DNA from: Draconibacterium sediminis
Lineage (GTDB): Bacteria; Bacteroidota; Bacteroidia; Bacteroidales; Prolixibacteraceae
NCBI RefSeq assembly: GCF_000949475.1
Contig: NZ_JRHC01000001.1
Span: forward strand, 1,302,001-1,366,000
Direction: 5' to 3'
Length of the DNA: 64,000 nt
The position numbers and the translations under genes are program-made. Below are positions 54,173-63,972 of the stretch, in pieces. Under the pieces are notes generated by a model, which worked only from the letters and a program-made list of their open reading frames with translations, had not been told where the DNA came from and made no database searches. Numbering within the stretch: the first letter of the stretch is position 1; every line of letters starts with the position of its first letter.

Positions 54173-54988
54173 CTAATACTGTTCCTTATCGCTAGGGAAA
54201 TCCTGCGATTTTACATCGTTTATATAATTTCCTACGGCGCCTTTAATTTCGGCTGCCAGGTTGTGGTATCTACGTAAAAAACGTGGCGAGAACTGTTGCG
54301 TAATTCCCAGCATATCGTGAATTACCAACACCTGACCGTCAACACCGCCACCGGCACCAATTCCAATTACCGGAATCTTTAGCTCATTGGCAACCTGTTC
54401 GCCAAGTGATGCAGGAATTTTCTCCAGCACAATTGCAAAACAACCGGCTTCTTCCAAAAGTTTTGCATCGTTGATCAGTTTCTCTGCTTCTGCTTCCTGC
54501 TTGGCACGAACGGTATAGGTTCCAAATTTGTGAATCGACTGCGGCATTAAACCCAGGTGCCCCATCACCGGAATTCCGGCCGAAAGGATACGTTTTACTG
54601 ATTCTATTACTTCTTCGCCACCTTCCAGTTTTACCGCGTCGGCAGCTGTTTCTTTCATAATACGAATGGCTGAATTTAATGCTTCGCGCGAATTGCCCTG
54701 GTAGGTTCCGAAAGGAAGGTCGACCACCACAAGCGCACGGTTTACGGCACGCACTACCGACGACCCCAGAAAGATCATTTCGTTAAGTGTAATAGGCAGC
54801 GTGGTCTCATGGCCCGCCATTACGTTCGAGGCCGAATCGCCAACCAGAATAACATCTATACCGGCTTCATCAACCAACTGCGCCATACTGTAATCGTAGG
54901 CTGTTAACATCGATATTTTTTCACCGCGCAGTTTCATTTCTGATAAACGGTGCGTGGTAACTTTTCGAACTTCGCTATGTACTGACAT
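54173..54988 (-). CDS. panB: 3-methyl-2-oxobutanoate hydroxymethyltransferase
   Basis: PanB adds a hydroxymethyl group from methylenetetrahydrofolate to ketoisovalerate, the first step toward pantothenate and coenzyme A. The 271-residue product shows '[17 protein letters not shown]', '[19 protein letters not shown]' (Mg-binding Asp), '[10 protein letters not shown]', 'AVKLEGGEE', '[13 protein letters not shown]' and '[19 protein letters not shown]'. All are standard for the family. A well-formed promoter precedes it. No panC or panD is nearby. Confidence 0.97.
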   Translation of the reverse strand: MSVHSEVRKVTTHRLSEMKLRGEKISMLTAYDYSMAQLVDEAGIDVILVGDSASNVMAGHETTLPITLNEMIFLGSSVVRAVNRALVVVDLPFGTYQGNSREALNSAIRIMKETAADAVKLEGGEEVIESVKRILSAGIPVMGHLGLMPQSIHKFGTYTVRAKQEAEAEKLINDAKLLEEAGCFAIVLEKIPASLGEQVANELKIPVIGIGAGGGVDGQVLVIHDMLGITQQFSPRFLRRYHNLAAEIKGAVGNYINDVKSQDFPSDKEQY

Positions 54989-55013
54989 GTCTGTTTGTAT
55001 TCAAATTAGAAGG

Positions 55014-55046
55014 CAAAATTAACCAATCCTTTCATTTTAACCCAAA
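55014..55046 (-). promoter_or_regulatory. Bacteroidota-type promoter of panB
   Basis: On the minus strand TTTG (55046-55043), a 21-bp spacer and TAATTTTG (55021-55014) match the consensus at both elements. The -7 box ends 25 bp before the panB start codon. Confidence 0.6.
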
Positions 55047-55157
55047 AGCAGCCATTTTTTCGCTCGCCGATGGTTGGTGCTTAACTTTTATTAACCGGTT
55101 TATGCGCGTAGTTTTCAGAAGGTTTATTTTCTTTGTGGCTAATTTCAAAGTCGGAAA

Positions 55158-56504
55158 ATGAGAAAACTAAATAGCGTATTCCTTCAAATTTGTTTGCTCC
55201 TTATTTTTGTATTTACCGTGTTTATTGCCGGGGCGCAGCAGCAGGAGATCAATAACGAGGTGGTTTCGTTTAAAAAACAAGAACTGAATTGGGGATTGAT
55301 TTTGGGCGTGAGTAAAGAGACGGAAGAATTGTTAAGCGACGAAAGCCGTTTTGATGAAGATCGTACTTTGCTGAATGGCAAATTCAGAATTGAAAATACC
55401 TATTGGAATTTATTGGATTACAAACAGGAACGTTTGAATATGCGATTCGAAGTTGGTCCGTATGGCGGTTATGGCGATTGGATCGACAGCTCGAAAGTGG
55501 AATACATTATTGCCGATCAGGATTTTTATGGCGTAAGAACTTCGGCGAATATCGATTACAGTTACCGTTTTTATTACGATACAAAAAGTTATACCGTAAT
55601 TGACGTAAGCGCCTGGGGGCGTTACGAAGTGTATAAACAAAACCTGGACGGAACCAGCACCGACTCGCTGGGTGTAACTACGCCGGTTGACGTAAGTGAT
55701 ACCAAAGACCGCCTGCGCTATGGTTTAAATGCAAAAGGAGGTTGGGGATCGGGACGTTTGAGCCCGATGAACCATTTAATGACCGCACACTATCTGCTCG
55801 AAAAATATTACCCGGGGCGTTTGTTCTCGGATTACGAAATTGCACAGTTTGCACAGGTTATTGCCAATATAAAACACAACCGCGATTTTAAAGGAGGACA
55901 CGTTCCTGAAAAAGAAATGGAGGAAGTGGTCGATTTTATCCGCAGTACTTTTGTGCTGGCTTCTCCTGAATCGATGGCTGCCGAATGGCATTTCAGCGAA
56001 TTTGACCCGCGTTACCAGGGAAACCGCTTCGAGATTGGCCCGCATTTTAAGTATTACAACCAGGAGCCCGATTTTCTGTTTGGTGGCTATATTCAGTACG
56101 ACAATGCCAAATATGTGAACGTAAAATGGAACCGTAATCTCTCGGCCGGGCTGGTGTATAACCGCTACACCAAAACAGATATGGAGTATATTGATGAGTA
56201 CCTGGTTAACTCGAATGTGAGCCGCGACTGGGCAACCGCAGATATTAACCTGGGCTGGAGTTATTACCCCAACCTGAAAACACAGTTCGATTTTGGAATG
56301 CGCTATGTGCCCGGTATTCAGCTGAACAATTTTGATGAAGTGGGTACGTTAAGTAATAATTTTATTCCTTATGTAGCCTACTTCACCCAACTGAACAGCA
56401 AGTCGAGGGTAAATCTGAACTTTGCCTGGCGTATAGCCGATGGCGAACAGTTTGTTGTACCGGGACCGGAATTTTCATTGTCGATTTACCGCAGTAAATA
56501 TTAG
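55158..56504 (+). CDS. Outer-membrane beta-barrel-like protein, 448 residues
   Basis: The product has a signal peptide (1-26, 'FVFTVFIAGAQ') and long alternating strands rich in Y, W and N ('LNMRFEVGPYGGYGDW', 'NRFEIGPHFKYYNQ', 'LSAGLVYNRYTKTDMEY', 'INLGWSYYPNLKTQFDFG'), ending '...FSLSIYRSKY' with a terminal aromatic. This fits a 14- to 16-stranded outer-membrane barrel. An internal helical part (about 215-280, 'SPMNHLMTAHYLLEKYYPG') looks like an insertion. I do not recognise a family. It is a single gene. Confidence 0.68.
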   Translation: MRKLNSVFLQICLLLIFVFTVFIAGAQQQEINNEVVSFKKQELNWGLILGVSKETEELLSDESRFDEDRTLLNGKFRIENTYWNLLDYKQERLNMRFEVGPYGGYGDWIDSSKVEYIIADQDFYGVRTSANIDYSYRFYYDTKSYTVIDVSAWGRYEVYKQNLDGTSTDSLGVTTPVDVSDTKDRLRYGLNAKGGWGSGRLSPMNHLMTAHYLLEKYYPGRLFSDYEIAQFAQVIANIKHNRDFKGGHVPEKEMEEVVDFIRSTFVLASPESMAAEWHFSEFDPRYQGNRFEIGPHFKYYNQEPDFLFGGYIQYDNAKYVNVKWNRNLSAGLVYNRYTKTDMEYIDEYLVNSNVSRDWATADINLGWSYYPNLKTQFDFGMRYVPGIQLNNFDEVGTLSNNFIPYVAYFTQLNSKSRVNLNFAWRIADGEQFVVPGPEFSLSIYRSKY

Positions 56505-56507
56505 AAC

Positions 56508-57617
56508 TTAAACCCGCAGGAAAATCTTCTTTTTGTACATATAATAAAGTAGGCCCCAAATCAGTGCAAGTCCAAACAGTAACATCAGGAATTGGCCTGC
56601 TTCGCCCATTGGTTTTGTGATCCATCCAAAAAAGAATTCGGTAACAAATTGCATATCAATGATGCGCACAAAAAGGTAAACGAAAATGGAGTTCATTCCA
56701 ATTACCCTGAAATAGAATGCCCAACCACGTATTTTCCAATGGTCGATAATAAGGAAAAACAAAGCCATCAGCAGAAAACTAATTCCACCGGCAAGCATAT
56801 TGAATGTTGAAGTCCAGCAGCTTTTGATAATGGGGTAGAAGGTCGAAAAGGCAAGTGCCAGAGCGATCAACCCAACTCCGGTGGCAGCCATGTAGCCAAT
56901 TTTTTGCCAGTCGGTGGTTTTACGGTTTCGCAGGATGTTACCGGCAATGGTGCCCATCAGTGTAATTCCTGTTGCTGATAGGCTGCACATTATTCCTTCC
57001 GGATCGAAGGTCCCGCCATATAATCGTCCCGGTAAAAACAATTGGTCGATGTAGCCGTTTATACAACCTTCGGGAGTAAGCACTCCTGCTCCAACTCCCG
57101 GCACCGGAATAAGCAACTGAATAATTCCGAAACCTGCAAGAATACCCGCCAGCCAGTAGATCCGGCTTTTAAACGAATGGAAATAAATAACAATAAGCGA
57201 AGCGAAAAAGTACCCGATACCAATTTGCCCCAGCACACTGGCAATGCGGCCGTTGGCGAATCCGTTTTGGAAAACACCATTGTAAAGAATTCCGAGGATG
57301 ATTAAAATAACCATCCGTTTTAGGGCTTTTAATGCCAGTCGTTTTTTAGGTACGTTTTTTTCAATTTTTGCTTTTATCGAAAATGGTATCGCTACTCCGG
57401 CGATAAACATAAAAAGCGGGAAGATCAGGTCTTCGAAATGAAAACCGGCCCACTTAACATGGTGCATTTGTTCGCCAAGCCAGTCGGCACCGGTAATTTT
57501 CGAAATAGCTGTTGCCAAAACACCGCCTCCGGTTATCCAAAACATATCAAATCCGCGAAGTACGTCTAGTGATTGAAGTCTTTTTTGTGGTTCAGTTCTT
57601 AAAGATTTAGTTGCCAT
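56508..57617 (-). CDS. DUF5009/HGSNAT-like acyltransferase membrane protein
   Basis: The 369-residue protein has ten or so membrane helices and the opening 'RLQSLDVLRGFDMFWITGG' typical of the heparan-alpha-glucosaminide N-acetyltransferase-like family (YeiB/DUF5009). 'WAGFHFEDLIFPLFMFIAG' holds the conserved His and Asp of the acyl-transfer site. Members move acyl groups across the membrane onto glycans or similar acceptors. The acceptor is unknown. Convergent with the preceding barrel gene by 3 bp. Confidence 0.88.
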   Translation of the reverse strand: MATKSLRTEPQKRLQSLDVLRGFDMFWITGGGVLATAISKITGADWLGEQMHHVKWAGFHFEDLIFPLFMFIAGVAIPFSIKAKIEKNVPKKRLALKALKRMVILIILGILYNGVFQNGFANGRIASVLGQIGIGYFFASLIVIYFHSFKSRIYWLAGILAGFGIIQLLIPVPGVGAGVLTPEGCINGYIDQLFLPGRLYGGTFDPEGIMCSLSATGITLMGTIAGNILRNRKTTDWQKIGYMAATGVGLIALALAFSTFYPIIKSCWTSTFNMLAGGISFLLMALFFLIIDHWKIRGWAFYFRVIGMNSIFVYLFVRIIDMQFVTEFFFGWITKPMGEAGQFLMLLFGLALIWGLLYYMYKKKIFLRV

Positions 57618-57769
57618 AATGGATTTAGTTTAGTTGTCTTAAAAATAGTAAACATTCTTGAAGCAGACAGCTAAACCATTTTTTAGTTTCATGTTGTATA
57701 ATATTATGTATTTTGTTAACTGGCATAGTTGTTGCAAACCACTCAACATTATCTTAAAAACCAATTACA

Positions 57770-59161
57770 ATGAAACGAATTTACCCTTTTTTCGCATTAC
57801 TGTTTATCAGTTATTTTTCTTTTGCCCAGTTCGAAAACTTTGATCTTTCGAAGTATAAGTTGCCGGAGATAAAGCGGCATCAGTTGGATTTTAACTTTAG
57901 TTACAATAACAACAACCAGAAGCATTATAATGATGATACACCTGATCATTCGAATTTTGACCTGGATAATGATTTGAGATTGGATTATTCTTTCGACAGG
58001 AATACGCCAAGAGTTCAATCGAATGGTTGGGGAAGCTTATCTACCACGATGACTTTGGATCGGGAAAAGTATGAAGACAAAGAAAAAGTTAAAGATGACT
58101 ATTTCAATTTTAGATTTAACGCTGGTTTCCAGAAACGTATCTATCCCAAAAATGATGACAGGTGGTTTTTGTTATGGTCCCCAAATCTTAACGTCAGCAA
58201 CTCTTTGAATCGAGACCAGGATTTTTTGGATTACAACAATAATCAAATTGAAAAGTATAAGACTCGTTATCTTACTTTTCAACCAAGATTAAATGTTGGA
58301 GGTGGATTTGGACGAATTGAGCAGACTAGTGATGCTCGGAGAGCTATTTATATAGTTGAAGATTTATATAAAAAGGATAAGTTAAACCGGCTTCCGGATG
58401 AAGATGAACTTATCGTTATCGCCAACAGGGTGGCAGAACTTCGTAATCAACGATTTTTCGATGCACGATTACGGCATATCTACGAAATGGAAAGTTTGGA
58501 TTCGCTATTGAATACAATGGAGTTGGTTTCGGATAATGATATTGGTTATTTCACCTCATTAAACGATATGTGGTCGTATGGTCACGAATCAAGGTATTCC
58601 GGAACGAGATTGCAGGCTGTGGTTGTAGGTCAGTTAGACTATCGTTTTGTTAAAGAAAAGACTGTAACCGATGATTACGAAAACTCAAGCGTTACTATTG
58701 AAGATGATAATACTGATTATAACGAAAATCTTCAATTCGGTCTGGCACTTAGTTCATACAAACCAATAGGATTGAAATGGCAACGTTATTTGTTTGCAAA
58801 TGTTAATGCCAGTAACTATTTTAATGATTCAAATGTTAATGCTTGGTCAACAGATTTCAATAGTTTCTCAGGGATTATTAGTTATGGTTACGACTGGTTC
58901 TTTAATACACGAACATATGCCTCGTTTGGGGTGAATGGTCAGTATTCGAGGTATGACTATGATGAAGAAGAAACGAATCGTTATGATAGCAATAGTTTTT
59001 ATACAGGCATTTCAGGAAGTTTGAATTACTATTTTTCCCCTAGGTTAAGGGCTAGTTTTCGAATTAACTCCAATTATAACTGGTATCAGAACAGTGATTC
59101 ATCTTATGACAAACAATTTCGTTTCGGAAGCAGTGCCAGTCTTAATTACGCCATCTTCTAA
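57770..59161 (+). CDS. AT-rich outer-membrane-like protein, 463 residues
   Basis: A signal peptide (1-20, 'LFISYFSFAQ') precedes a beta-strand-rich sequence full of N, D, Y and R ('NFDLDNDLRLDYSFDRN', 'LQFGLALSSYKPIGLKW', 'FRFGSSASLNYAIF' with terminal Phe). This fits an outer-membrane barrel with acidic extracellular loops. Codons use A and T more heavily than neighbours (many AAT, GAT, TTA), which may mean recent acquisition or high divergence. No family is recognised. A central helical stretch (about 185-260) may be a periplasmic insert. Confidence 0.65.
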   Translation: MKRIYPFFALLFISYFSFAQFENFDLSKYKLPEIKRHQLDFNFSYNNNNQKHYNDDTPDHSNFDLDNDLRLDYSFDRNTPRVQSNGWGSLSTTMTLDREKYEDKEKVKDDYFNFRFNAGFQKRIYPKNDDRWFLLWSPNLNVSNSLNRDQDFLDYNNNQIEKYKTRYLTFQPRLNVGGGFGRIEQTSDARRAIYIVEDLYKKDKLNRLPDEDELIVIANRVAELRNQRFFDARLRHIYEMESLDSLLNTMELVSDNDIGYFTSLNDMWSYGHESRYSGTRLQAVVVGQLDYRFVKEKTVTDDYENSSVTIEDDNTDYNENLQFGLALSSYKPIGLKWQRYLFANVNASNYFNDSNVNAWSTDFNSFSGIISYGYDWFFNTRTYASFGVNGQYSRYDYDEEETNRYDSNSFYTGISGSLNYYFSPRLRASFRINSNYNWYQNSDSSYDKQFRFGSSASLNYAIF

Positions 59162-59170
59162 AACCAATTC

Positions 59171-59208
59171 AGCAGGTGACTTTAAACCGAACACAGGAGT
59201 CACCTGCT
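59171..59208 (+). terminator. Hairpin after the AT-rich barrel gene
   Basis: AGCAGGTGACT (59171-59181) and AGTCACCTGCT (59198-59208) form a perfect 11-bp stem with a 16-nt loop, nine bases after the stop codon. The T tract is weak. Confidence 0.6.
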
Positions 59209-59268
59209 AAATCTAAAATCGTTAATCGTCATTCAGAATTCGTTATTCTCCTGTCGTTTTGTCACCAC

Positions 59269-59312
59269 ATCTGACATGATTTTTACTGTTGCGGGGCAAT
59301 ACCATGTCAGAT
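59269..59312. promoter_or_regulatory. Inverted repeat upstream of dnaK
   Basis: ATCTGACATG (59269-59278) and CATGTCAGAT (59303-59312) are a perfect 10-bp inverted repeat with a 24-nt spacer that holds TTGC/GCAA. It is about 95 bp before dnaK and does not match CIRCE; a regulatory role is inferred from position. Confidence 0.4.
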
Positions 59313-59405
59313 TTTACATTCATTCCACTGATTTTCCCATGGCACAATCATTGATTATTTCATGACGTAAATTTTTGAAACAATAAAAACTTAAAAAATA
59401 TAACA

Positions 59406-61319
59406 ATGGGAAAAATTATCGGAATTGACTTAGGAACCACAAACTCTTGTGTTTCTGTAATGGAAGGTAACGAACCTGTAGTTATCCCTAATAGCGAGGG
59501 AAAACGTACAACACCTTCTATCGTTGCTTTCGTAGAAAACGGAGAACGCAAAGTTGGTGATCCTGCAAAACGTCAGGCAATCACTAATCCTACAAAAACT
59601 ATCTTCTCGATTAAACGATTCATGGGAGAAACTTTTGACCAGGTATCAAAAGAAGTAAACCGTGTACCTTATAAAGTTGTGAGAGGCGACAACAACACAC
59701 CACGTGTTGAAATTGACGACCGTAAATATTCACCACAGGAAATCTCGGCAATGACACTTCAGAAAATGAAGAAAACAGCTGAAGATTACCTTGGACAGGA
59801 AGTAACAGAAGCAGTAGTAACTGTTCCTGCATACTTTAGCGATTCGCAACGTCAGGCAACAAAAGAAGCCGGTGAGATTGCCGGTTTGAAAGTACGTCGT
59901 ATCATTAACGAACCTACTGCTGCATCGTTGGCTTACGGTTTGGACAAGATGGACAGAGACATGAAAATCGCAGTATTCGACCTTGGTGGTGGTACTTTCG
60001 ATATTTCTATTCTGGAGTTGGGTGACGGCGTTTTCGAAGTTAAATCAACCGACGGTGATACGCACCTTGGTGGTGACGATTTCGACCAGGTAATAATTGA
60101 CTGGTTGGCCGACGAGTTTAACAGCGAAGAAGGCATAGACCTGCGTAAAGACCCGATGGCATTGCAACGTTTGAAAGAAGCTGCTGAGAAAGCAAAAATC
60201 GAGTTGTCGAGTTCTTCTCAAACCGAGATCAACCTGCCATACATTATGCCGGTTAACGGTATTCCAAAACACCTGGTGAAAACCTTGTCGCGTGCAAAAT
60301 TCGAGCAGTTGGCCGATTCGTTGATCAACGCTACAATTGAACCTTGTCGTAAGGCATTGAAAAATGCAGGAATGACAGCAAGCGATATCGATGAGGTAAT
60401 CCTTGTAGGAGGATCAACACGTATTCCTGCCATCCAGGATAAAGTAAAAGAGTTCTTTGGTAAAGAAGCTTCAAAAGGTGTAAACCCTGACGAGGTGGTT
60501 GCAATTGGTGCAGCTATTCAGGGAGGTGTTTTAACCGGTGAAGTAAAAGACGTTCTTCTGCTTGACGTAACTCCGCTTTCATTAGGTATTGAAACCATGG
60601 GTGGTGTAATGACCAAGTTGATCGAGTCGAATACAACTATTCCGACTAAAAAATCGGAAACATTTACAACCGCTGCCGACAATCAGCCTTCCGTAGAAAT
60701 TCATGTTCTGCAAGGCGAGCGTCCAATTGCATCGGGTAACAAAACTATCGGTCGTTTCCACTTAGACGGAATTCCTCCTTCACCACGTGGTATCCCACAA
60801 ATCGAGGTAACTTTCGATATCGATGCAAACGGTATTCTGCACGTACACGCAAAAGATAAAGCAACAGGTAAATCACAATCAATCCGTATCGAGGCTTCTT
60901 CAGGTCTTTCGGATGATGAGATCAACCGCATGAAATCGGAAGCAGAAGCAAATGCTGAAGCCGATAAAAAAGCAAAAGAAACCGCTGACAAAATCAACCA
61001 GGCTGACAGTTTGATCTTCCAGACTGAGAAGCAGTTGAAAGAATACGGTGACAAATTGCCTGCTGACAAAAAAGGTCCGATTGAAGATGCATTGAAAAAG
61101 CTGAAAGAAGCACACGCTTCAAAAGATTTGGCTGCAATTGAAGCTGCAATGAACGAGTTGAACACTGTATTCCAGGCTGCTTCGCAGGAGATGTACAACG
61201 CTTCGCAAGCACAGGGTGGTGCTCAGCCAGGTCCTGATGCCGGTCAGCAAGCCGGTCCACAAGATCAACCAAAAGACGACGGAGAAGTAACCGACGTTGA
61301 TTTTGAAGAAGTCAAATAG
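59406..61319 (+). CDS. dnaK: Chaperone protein DnaK (Hsp70)
   Basis: The 637-residue Hsp70 begins '[19 protein letters not shown]' and shows '[17 protein letters not shown]', '[18 protein letters not shown]', '[14 protein letters not shown]' and '[18 protein letters not shown]', with the acidic tail '...TDVDFEEVK'. It folds and disaggregates proteins with DnaJ and GrpE, which are not in this window. A 44-bp inverted repeat lies upstream and a strong terminator downstream. The integrated element begins right behind it. Confidence 0.98.
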   Translation: MGKIIGIDLGTTNSCVSVMEGNEPVVIPNSEGKRTTPSIVAFVENGERKVGDPAKRQAITNPTKTIFSIKRFMGETFDQVSKEVNRVPYKVVRGDNNTPRVEIDDRKYSPQEISAMTLQKMKKTAEDYLGQEVTEAVVTVPAYFSDSQRQATKEAGEIAGLKVRRIINEPTAASLAYGLDKMDRDMKIAVFDLGGGTFDISILELGDGVFEVKSTDGDTHLGGDDFDQVIIDWLADEFNSEEGIDLRKDPMALQRLKEAAEKAKIELSSSSQTEINLPYIMPVNGIPKHLVKTLSRAKFEQLADSLINATIEPCRKALKNAGMTASDIDEVILVGGSTRIPAIQDKVKEFFGKEASKGVNPDEVVAIGAAIQGGVLTGEVKDVLLLDVTPLSLGIETMGGVMTKLIESNTTIPTKKSETFTTAADNQPSVEIHVLQGERPIASGNKTIGRFHLDGIPPSPRGIPQIEVTFDIDANGILHVHAKDKATGKSQSIRIEASSGLSDDEINRMKSEAEANAEADKKAKETADKINQADSLIFQTEKQLKEYGDKLPADKKGPIEDALKKLKEAHASKDLAAIEAAMNELNTVFQAASQEMYNASQAQGGAQPGPDAGQQAGPQDQPKDDGEVTDVDFEEVK

Positions 61320-61351
61320 GGCACGATTATTAAGGATAATCAATAATTAGT

Positions 61352-61386
61352 AAAACGCAGTAAGTTTCTGACTTACTGCGTTTTTT
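61352..61386 (+). terminator. dnaK terminator
   Basis: AAAACGCAGTAAG (61352-61364) pairs with CTTACTGCGTTTT (61372-61384), a perfect 13-bp stem with a 7-nt loop ending in six T residues. Confidence 0.93.
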
Positions 61387-61437
61387 GTTTGTAGTGATTT
61401 GATTTAGTTAACTTGTTTTTCATATGTTTTTAGCATA

Positions 61438-61516
61438 TATTTGTACCGTATTTGTACCGCGCGCTATTTGACGTTGATGTGCGCCTTAAACAGTCATATT
61501 AGGTCTAAATAGGTCT
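61438..61516. repeat. Direct repeats in the putative attachment region
   Basis: TATTTGTACCG occurs twice in tandem (61438-61448, 61449-61459). TAGGTCT occurs at 61500-61506 and 61510-61516, ten bp apart. They lie between dnaK and the integrase genes, where core and arm-type recombinase sites are expected. Confidence 0.5.
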
Positions 61517-61561
61517 TATTTATGCTTTTTTAGCTTGGTGTAGTGATAATTGATAAAATAT

Positions 61562-62131
61562 ATGGCAAAAAGTAAACTTAAAATACCCAAGATATGTGAG
61601 CAGTGTGGAAAGCCATTTGAAGCCAAAACCGTAGCAACTCGATTTTGTAGCCCTTATTGTGTTGATAAATCAGGAAGAGTAAAAAGAAGACGAGCCAAGG
61701 AGGCAATAGAAAAGCAAACATTGTTGGAAGAATCGATAAATAAGATAGCTGAGATCCAAACTCGGCCATTTATTTCGGTTTCAGAAGCTACAGTTCTTTT
61801 TGGTATATCAAAAGATACTATTCGTCGACTTATTAAAGCAGGGAAAATTCCAGCTTATAATTTAGGACAACGATTAACTAGAGTTAGTCGAGTACATATA
61901 GAGGCAATGTTTACAGCCGTAGACTTACCTGAAGATCCTGAAGAAAGGCCTGTTCGAATGCAATACGATAAAAGTGAGTGTTATAATATTGCCGAAGTAT
62001 CAGAAAAGTTTGGAATATCTCCTTCGACCGTAAACAAAACGATCCGTAAATACAGCATTCCCCGAAGGCAGATTGGGAAATACGTATATGTACCCAAAGA
62101 GCAAATTGAAGAGCTATTTTCAAAAAAATAA
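61562..62131 (+). CDS. Zinc-finger/double-HTH excisionase-like DNA-binding protein
   Basis: The ATG at 61562 gives 189 residues; an in-frame TTG upstream is less likely. The N-terminus is a zinc finger ('ICEQCGKPFEAKTVATRF' with Cys12, Cys15, Cys29 and Cys33), followed by a basic stretch ('RVKRRRAKEA') and two MerR/excisionase-type HTH modules ('ISVSEATVLFGISKDTI', 'YNIAEVSEKFGISPSTVNK'). It is encoded 11 bp before a tyrosine recombinase gene, a pairing common on Bacteroidota integrative elements, where it would direct excision or integration. Confidence 0.85.
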   Translation: MAKSKLKIPKICEQCGKPFEAKTVATRFCSPYCVDKSGRVKRRRAKEAIEKQTLLEESINKIAEIQTRPFISVSEATVLFGISKDTIRRLIKAGKIPAYNLGQRLTRVSRVHIEAMFTAVDLPEDPEERPVRMQYDKSECYNIAEVSEKFGISPSTVNKTIRKYSIPRRQIGKYVYVPKEQIEELFSKK

Positions 62132-62142
62132 ACTAATACCCC

Positions 62143-63402
62143 ATGAAACAATTATCCAAAACTAAAGTAACCGTTAGGCTTCGCAAGGCTGAAAATAGAA
62201 ATGAGTGGTACATTTATTTAGAGAGTTATCCCGTATTTGTTCCAGGAAGGAAAACGCCTAAACGTATTCGGGAATATCTGAATAGAAGTGTAACTTCAGT
62301 GTTATGGAATAAAAAGGGGAATGTCCGAATGAACACAAAAGGAATAAAGACCTACAAACCTAAGCGTGATGATAATGGAATAATTATTTGTAAGAGTGAA
62401 GTTGACCATGAAAGCATGTTATATGCAGATGGCGTTCGTAAACTCCGACAACTTGAATATGATCATTCTGATCTATACAGTGATACGGAAAGCGCTCAGG
62501 CCGAGCAAAAGGAGCGATTACAGCAGAATTTTATCGATTACTTTACCAAAGTATCCTATAAACGTCATTCAAACAGCTCGAAATCCATTTTGATAAATTG
62601 GGAGCGTTCCATTGAGTTCCTAAAACTATTTGCAGGAGATACACTTTTATTTTCTGAATTAGATATACGTCTGGCAGAAGATTTCAGACTTTTTCTTTTG
62701 TCAGCACCACGAGGGGGCAACAAAGGTGGTAAGCTATCCCATAATTCCGCATCCACCTACTTTTCTGTTTTTAAGGCAGCGCTCAAACAGGCCTTTATTG
62801 ATGGTTATCTGGCGAGTGATTTATCAGCTAAGATAAAAGGGATTCAGTGGCAGGAATCTCGTAGGGAATACCTAACCGTAGAGGAACTAAATAGACTTGT
62901 AGCTACTCCCTGTGAGCGGGATGTTCTTAAAAGAGCTGCGCTTTTCTCTGCTCTATCAGGATTGAGGCTTATTGATATTCAGCAACTAAAATGGAATGAA
63001 ATTATTGTTGATGGAAATCAAGCGCGTTTGCAATTTACACAACAGAAAACCAAAGGATTTGAGTATACTCCAATTTCAGAACAAGCCTTGCAGCTTTGTG
63101 GGGAAGTAGGAACGCCAGAGCAATTGGTCTTTGAAGATTTGCCGGGGCCGGCATGGATTTCGCGGCCATTAAAAAATTGGATTGAAGCTGCAGGTATCAA
63201 AAAGAAGATCACATTTCATAATTTCAGACATACATTTGCAACCCTGCAATTATCAAGCGGTACAGATATCTATACGGTTAGTAAAATGCTTGGACATACA
63301 AATGTAAAAACCACTCAGATTTATGCAAAAGTGGTGGACGAGAAGAAAAACAAAGCAGCACACGCTATAAAATTGGATGACATCAAAAACATAGGTGAAT
63401 AG
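62143..63402 (+). CDS. Tyrosine recombinase/integrase
   Basis: The 419-residue integrase has an N-terminal arm-binding part, a SAM-like core-binding domain (about 125-235) and the catalytic domain with all key residues: Arg275 ('[10 protein letters not shown]'), His359 and Arg362 ('[11 protein letters not shown]'), His385 ('LGHTNVKTT') and the nucleophile Tyr394 ('QIYAKV'). It should integrate and excise the element starting behind dnaK. AT-rich codon use differs from dnaK and supports transfer. The element continues beyond the window. Confidence 0.95.
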   Translation: MKQLSKTKVTVRLRKAENRNEWYIYLESYPVFVPGRKTPKRIREYLNRSVTSVLWNKKGNVRMNTKGIKTYKPKRDDNGIIICKSEVDHESMLYADGVRKLRQLEYDHSDLYSDTESAQAEQKERLQQNFIDYFTKVSYKRHSNSSKSILINWERSIEFLKLFAGDTLLFSELDIRLAEDFRLFLLSAPRGGNKGGKLSHNSASTYFSVFKAALKQAFIDGYLASDLSAKIKGIQWQESRREYLTVEELNRLVATPCERDVLKRAALFSALSGLRLIDIQQLKWNEIIVDGNQARLQFTQQKTKGFEYTPISEQALQLCGEVGTPEQLVFEDLPGPAWISRPLKNWIEAAGIKKKITFHNFRHTFATLQLSSGTDIYTVSKMLGHTNVKTTQIYAKVVDEKKNKAAHAIKLDDIKNIGE

Positions 63403-63958
63403 TCTTTCGATGTTTCATATTATTAAAATTTTAGAACACTTTTCAGATAATCAATTTTTGATTCATGCTATAGGGGTTATGCTCTGAGTGGTTTTCAAAG
63501 AAGAAAAGCGAAATAACAATACAAGAACTTTATTAAATATCGATAATGAGTAGTAGGGCTACTCAATAAATGATAAATTTAAAGTGGGACATGCTAAATT
63601 TCTGGAAGTGAATATTAGTCCATTCTGAATCACGTATGAAAAGTTACCTGTATCAAATCTGATACAAGTAGTTATATAGGTAGTGCGACAGGTACTGATA
63701 CCGGAAGTAATACCGGAAGAATTGTAGTAAATGAATTATCGTTACAAATGATCTGTTTCTTCCTGTGCCGCAGCCATTTCCCCTGACCGACTCTAATACT
63801 CCCTGATCCCGTTCGCTCACTCACGGAGAATGGTCGCTTTTTCCGCCGTTACAGCGAAAAGCGCCTTCAGGCACCGCACATAAAAGAGCCATCCTTTCGT
63901 TTCACTACAGTCCTGCACTTTCCCTTAGCCGCCCACATATACGACCTTACAGGTTTTA
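63403..63958. other. Spacer after the integrase, no gene seen
   Basis: The 556-bp stretch contains a hairpin GTATCA/TGATAC (about 63650-63666) and repeated ACCGGAAG near 63698-63722. The last 200 bases become richer in G and C, suggesting a different origin. No protein-coding frame is convincing. Confidence 0.55.
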
Positions 63959-63972
63959 ATGACCTTACAGGT
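63943..63972. repeat. Direct repeat GACCTTACAGGT
   Basis: Two identical 12-bp copies at 63943-63954 and 63961-63972. The second is inside the possible start of a truncated gene. Confidence 0.6.

Noticed and set aside
60701-61198. 165-codon antisense frame
   Set aside because: Contained in dnaK; typical antisense open frame of a highly biased gene.
61387-61561. tRNA attachment site for the integrated element
   Set aside because: No tRNA-like fold or conserved tRNA blocks are visible between dnaK and the integrase genes.
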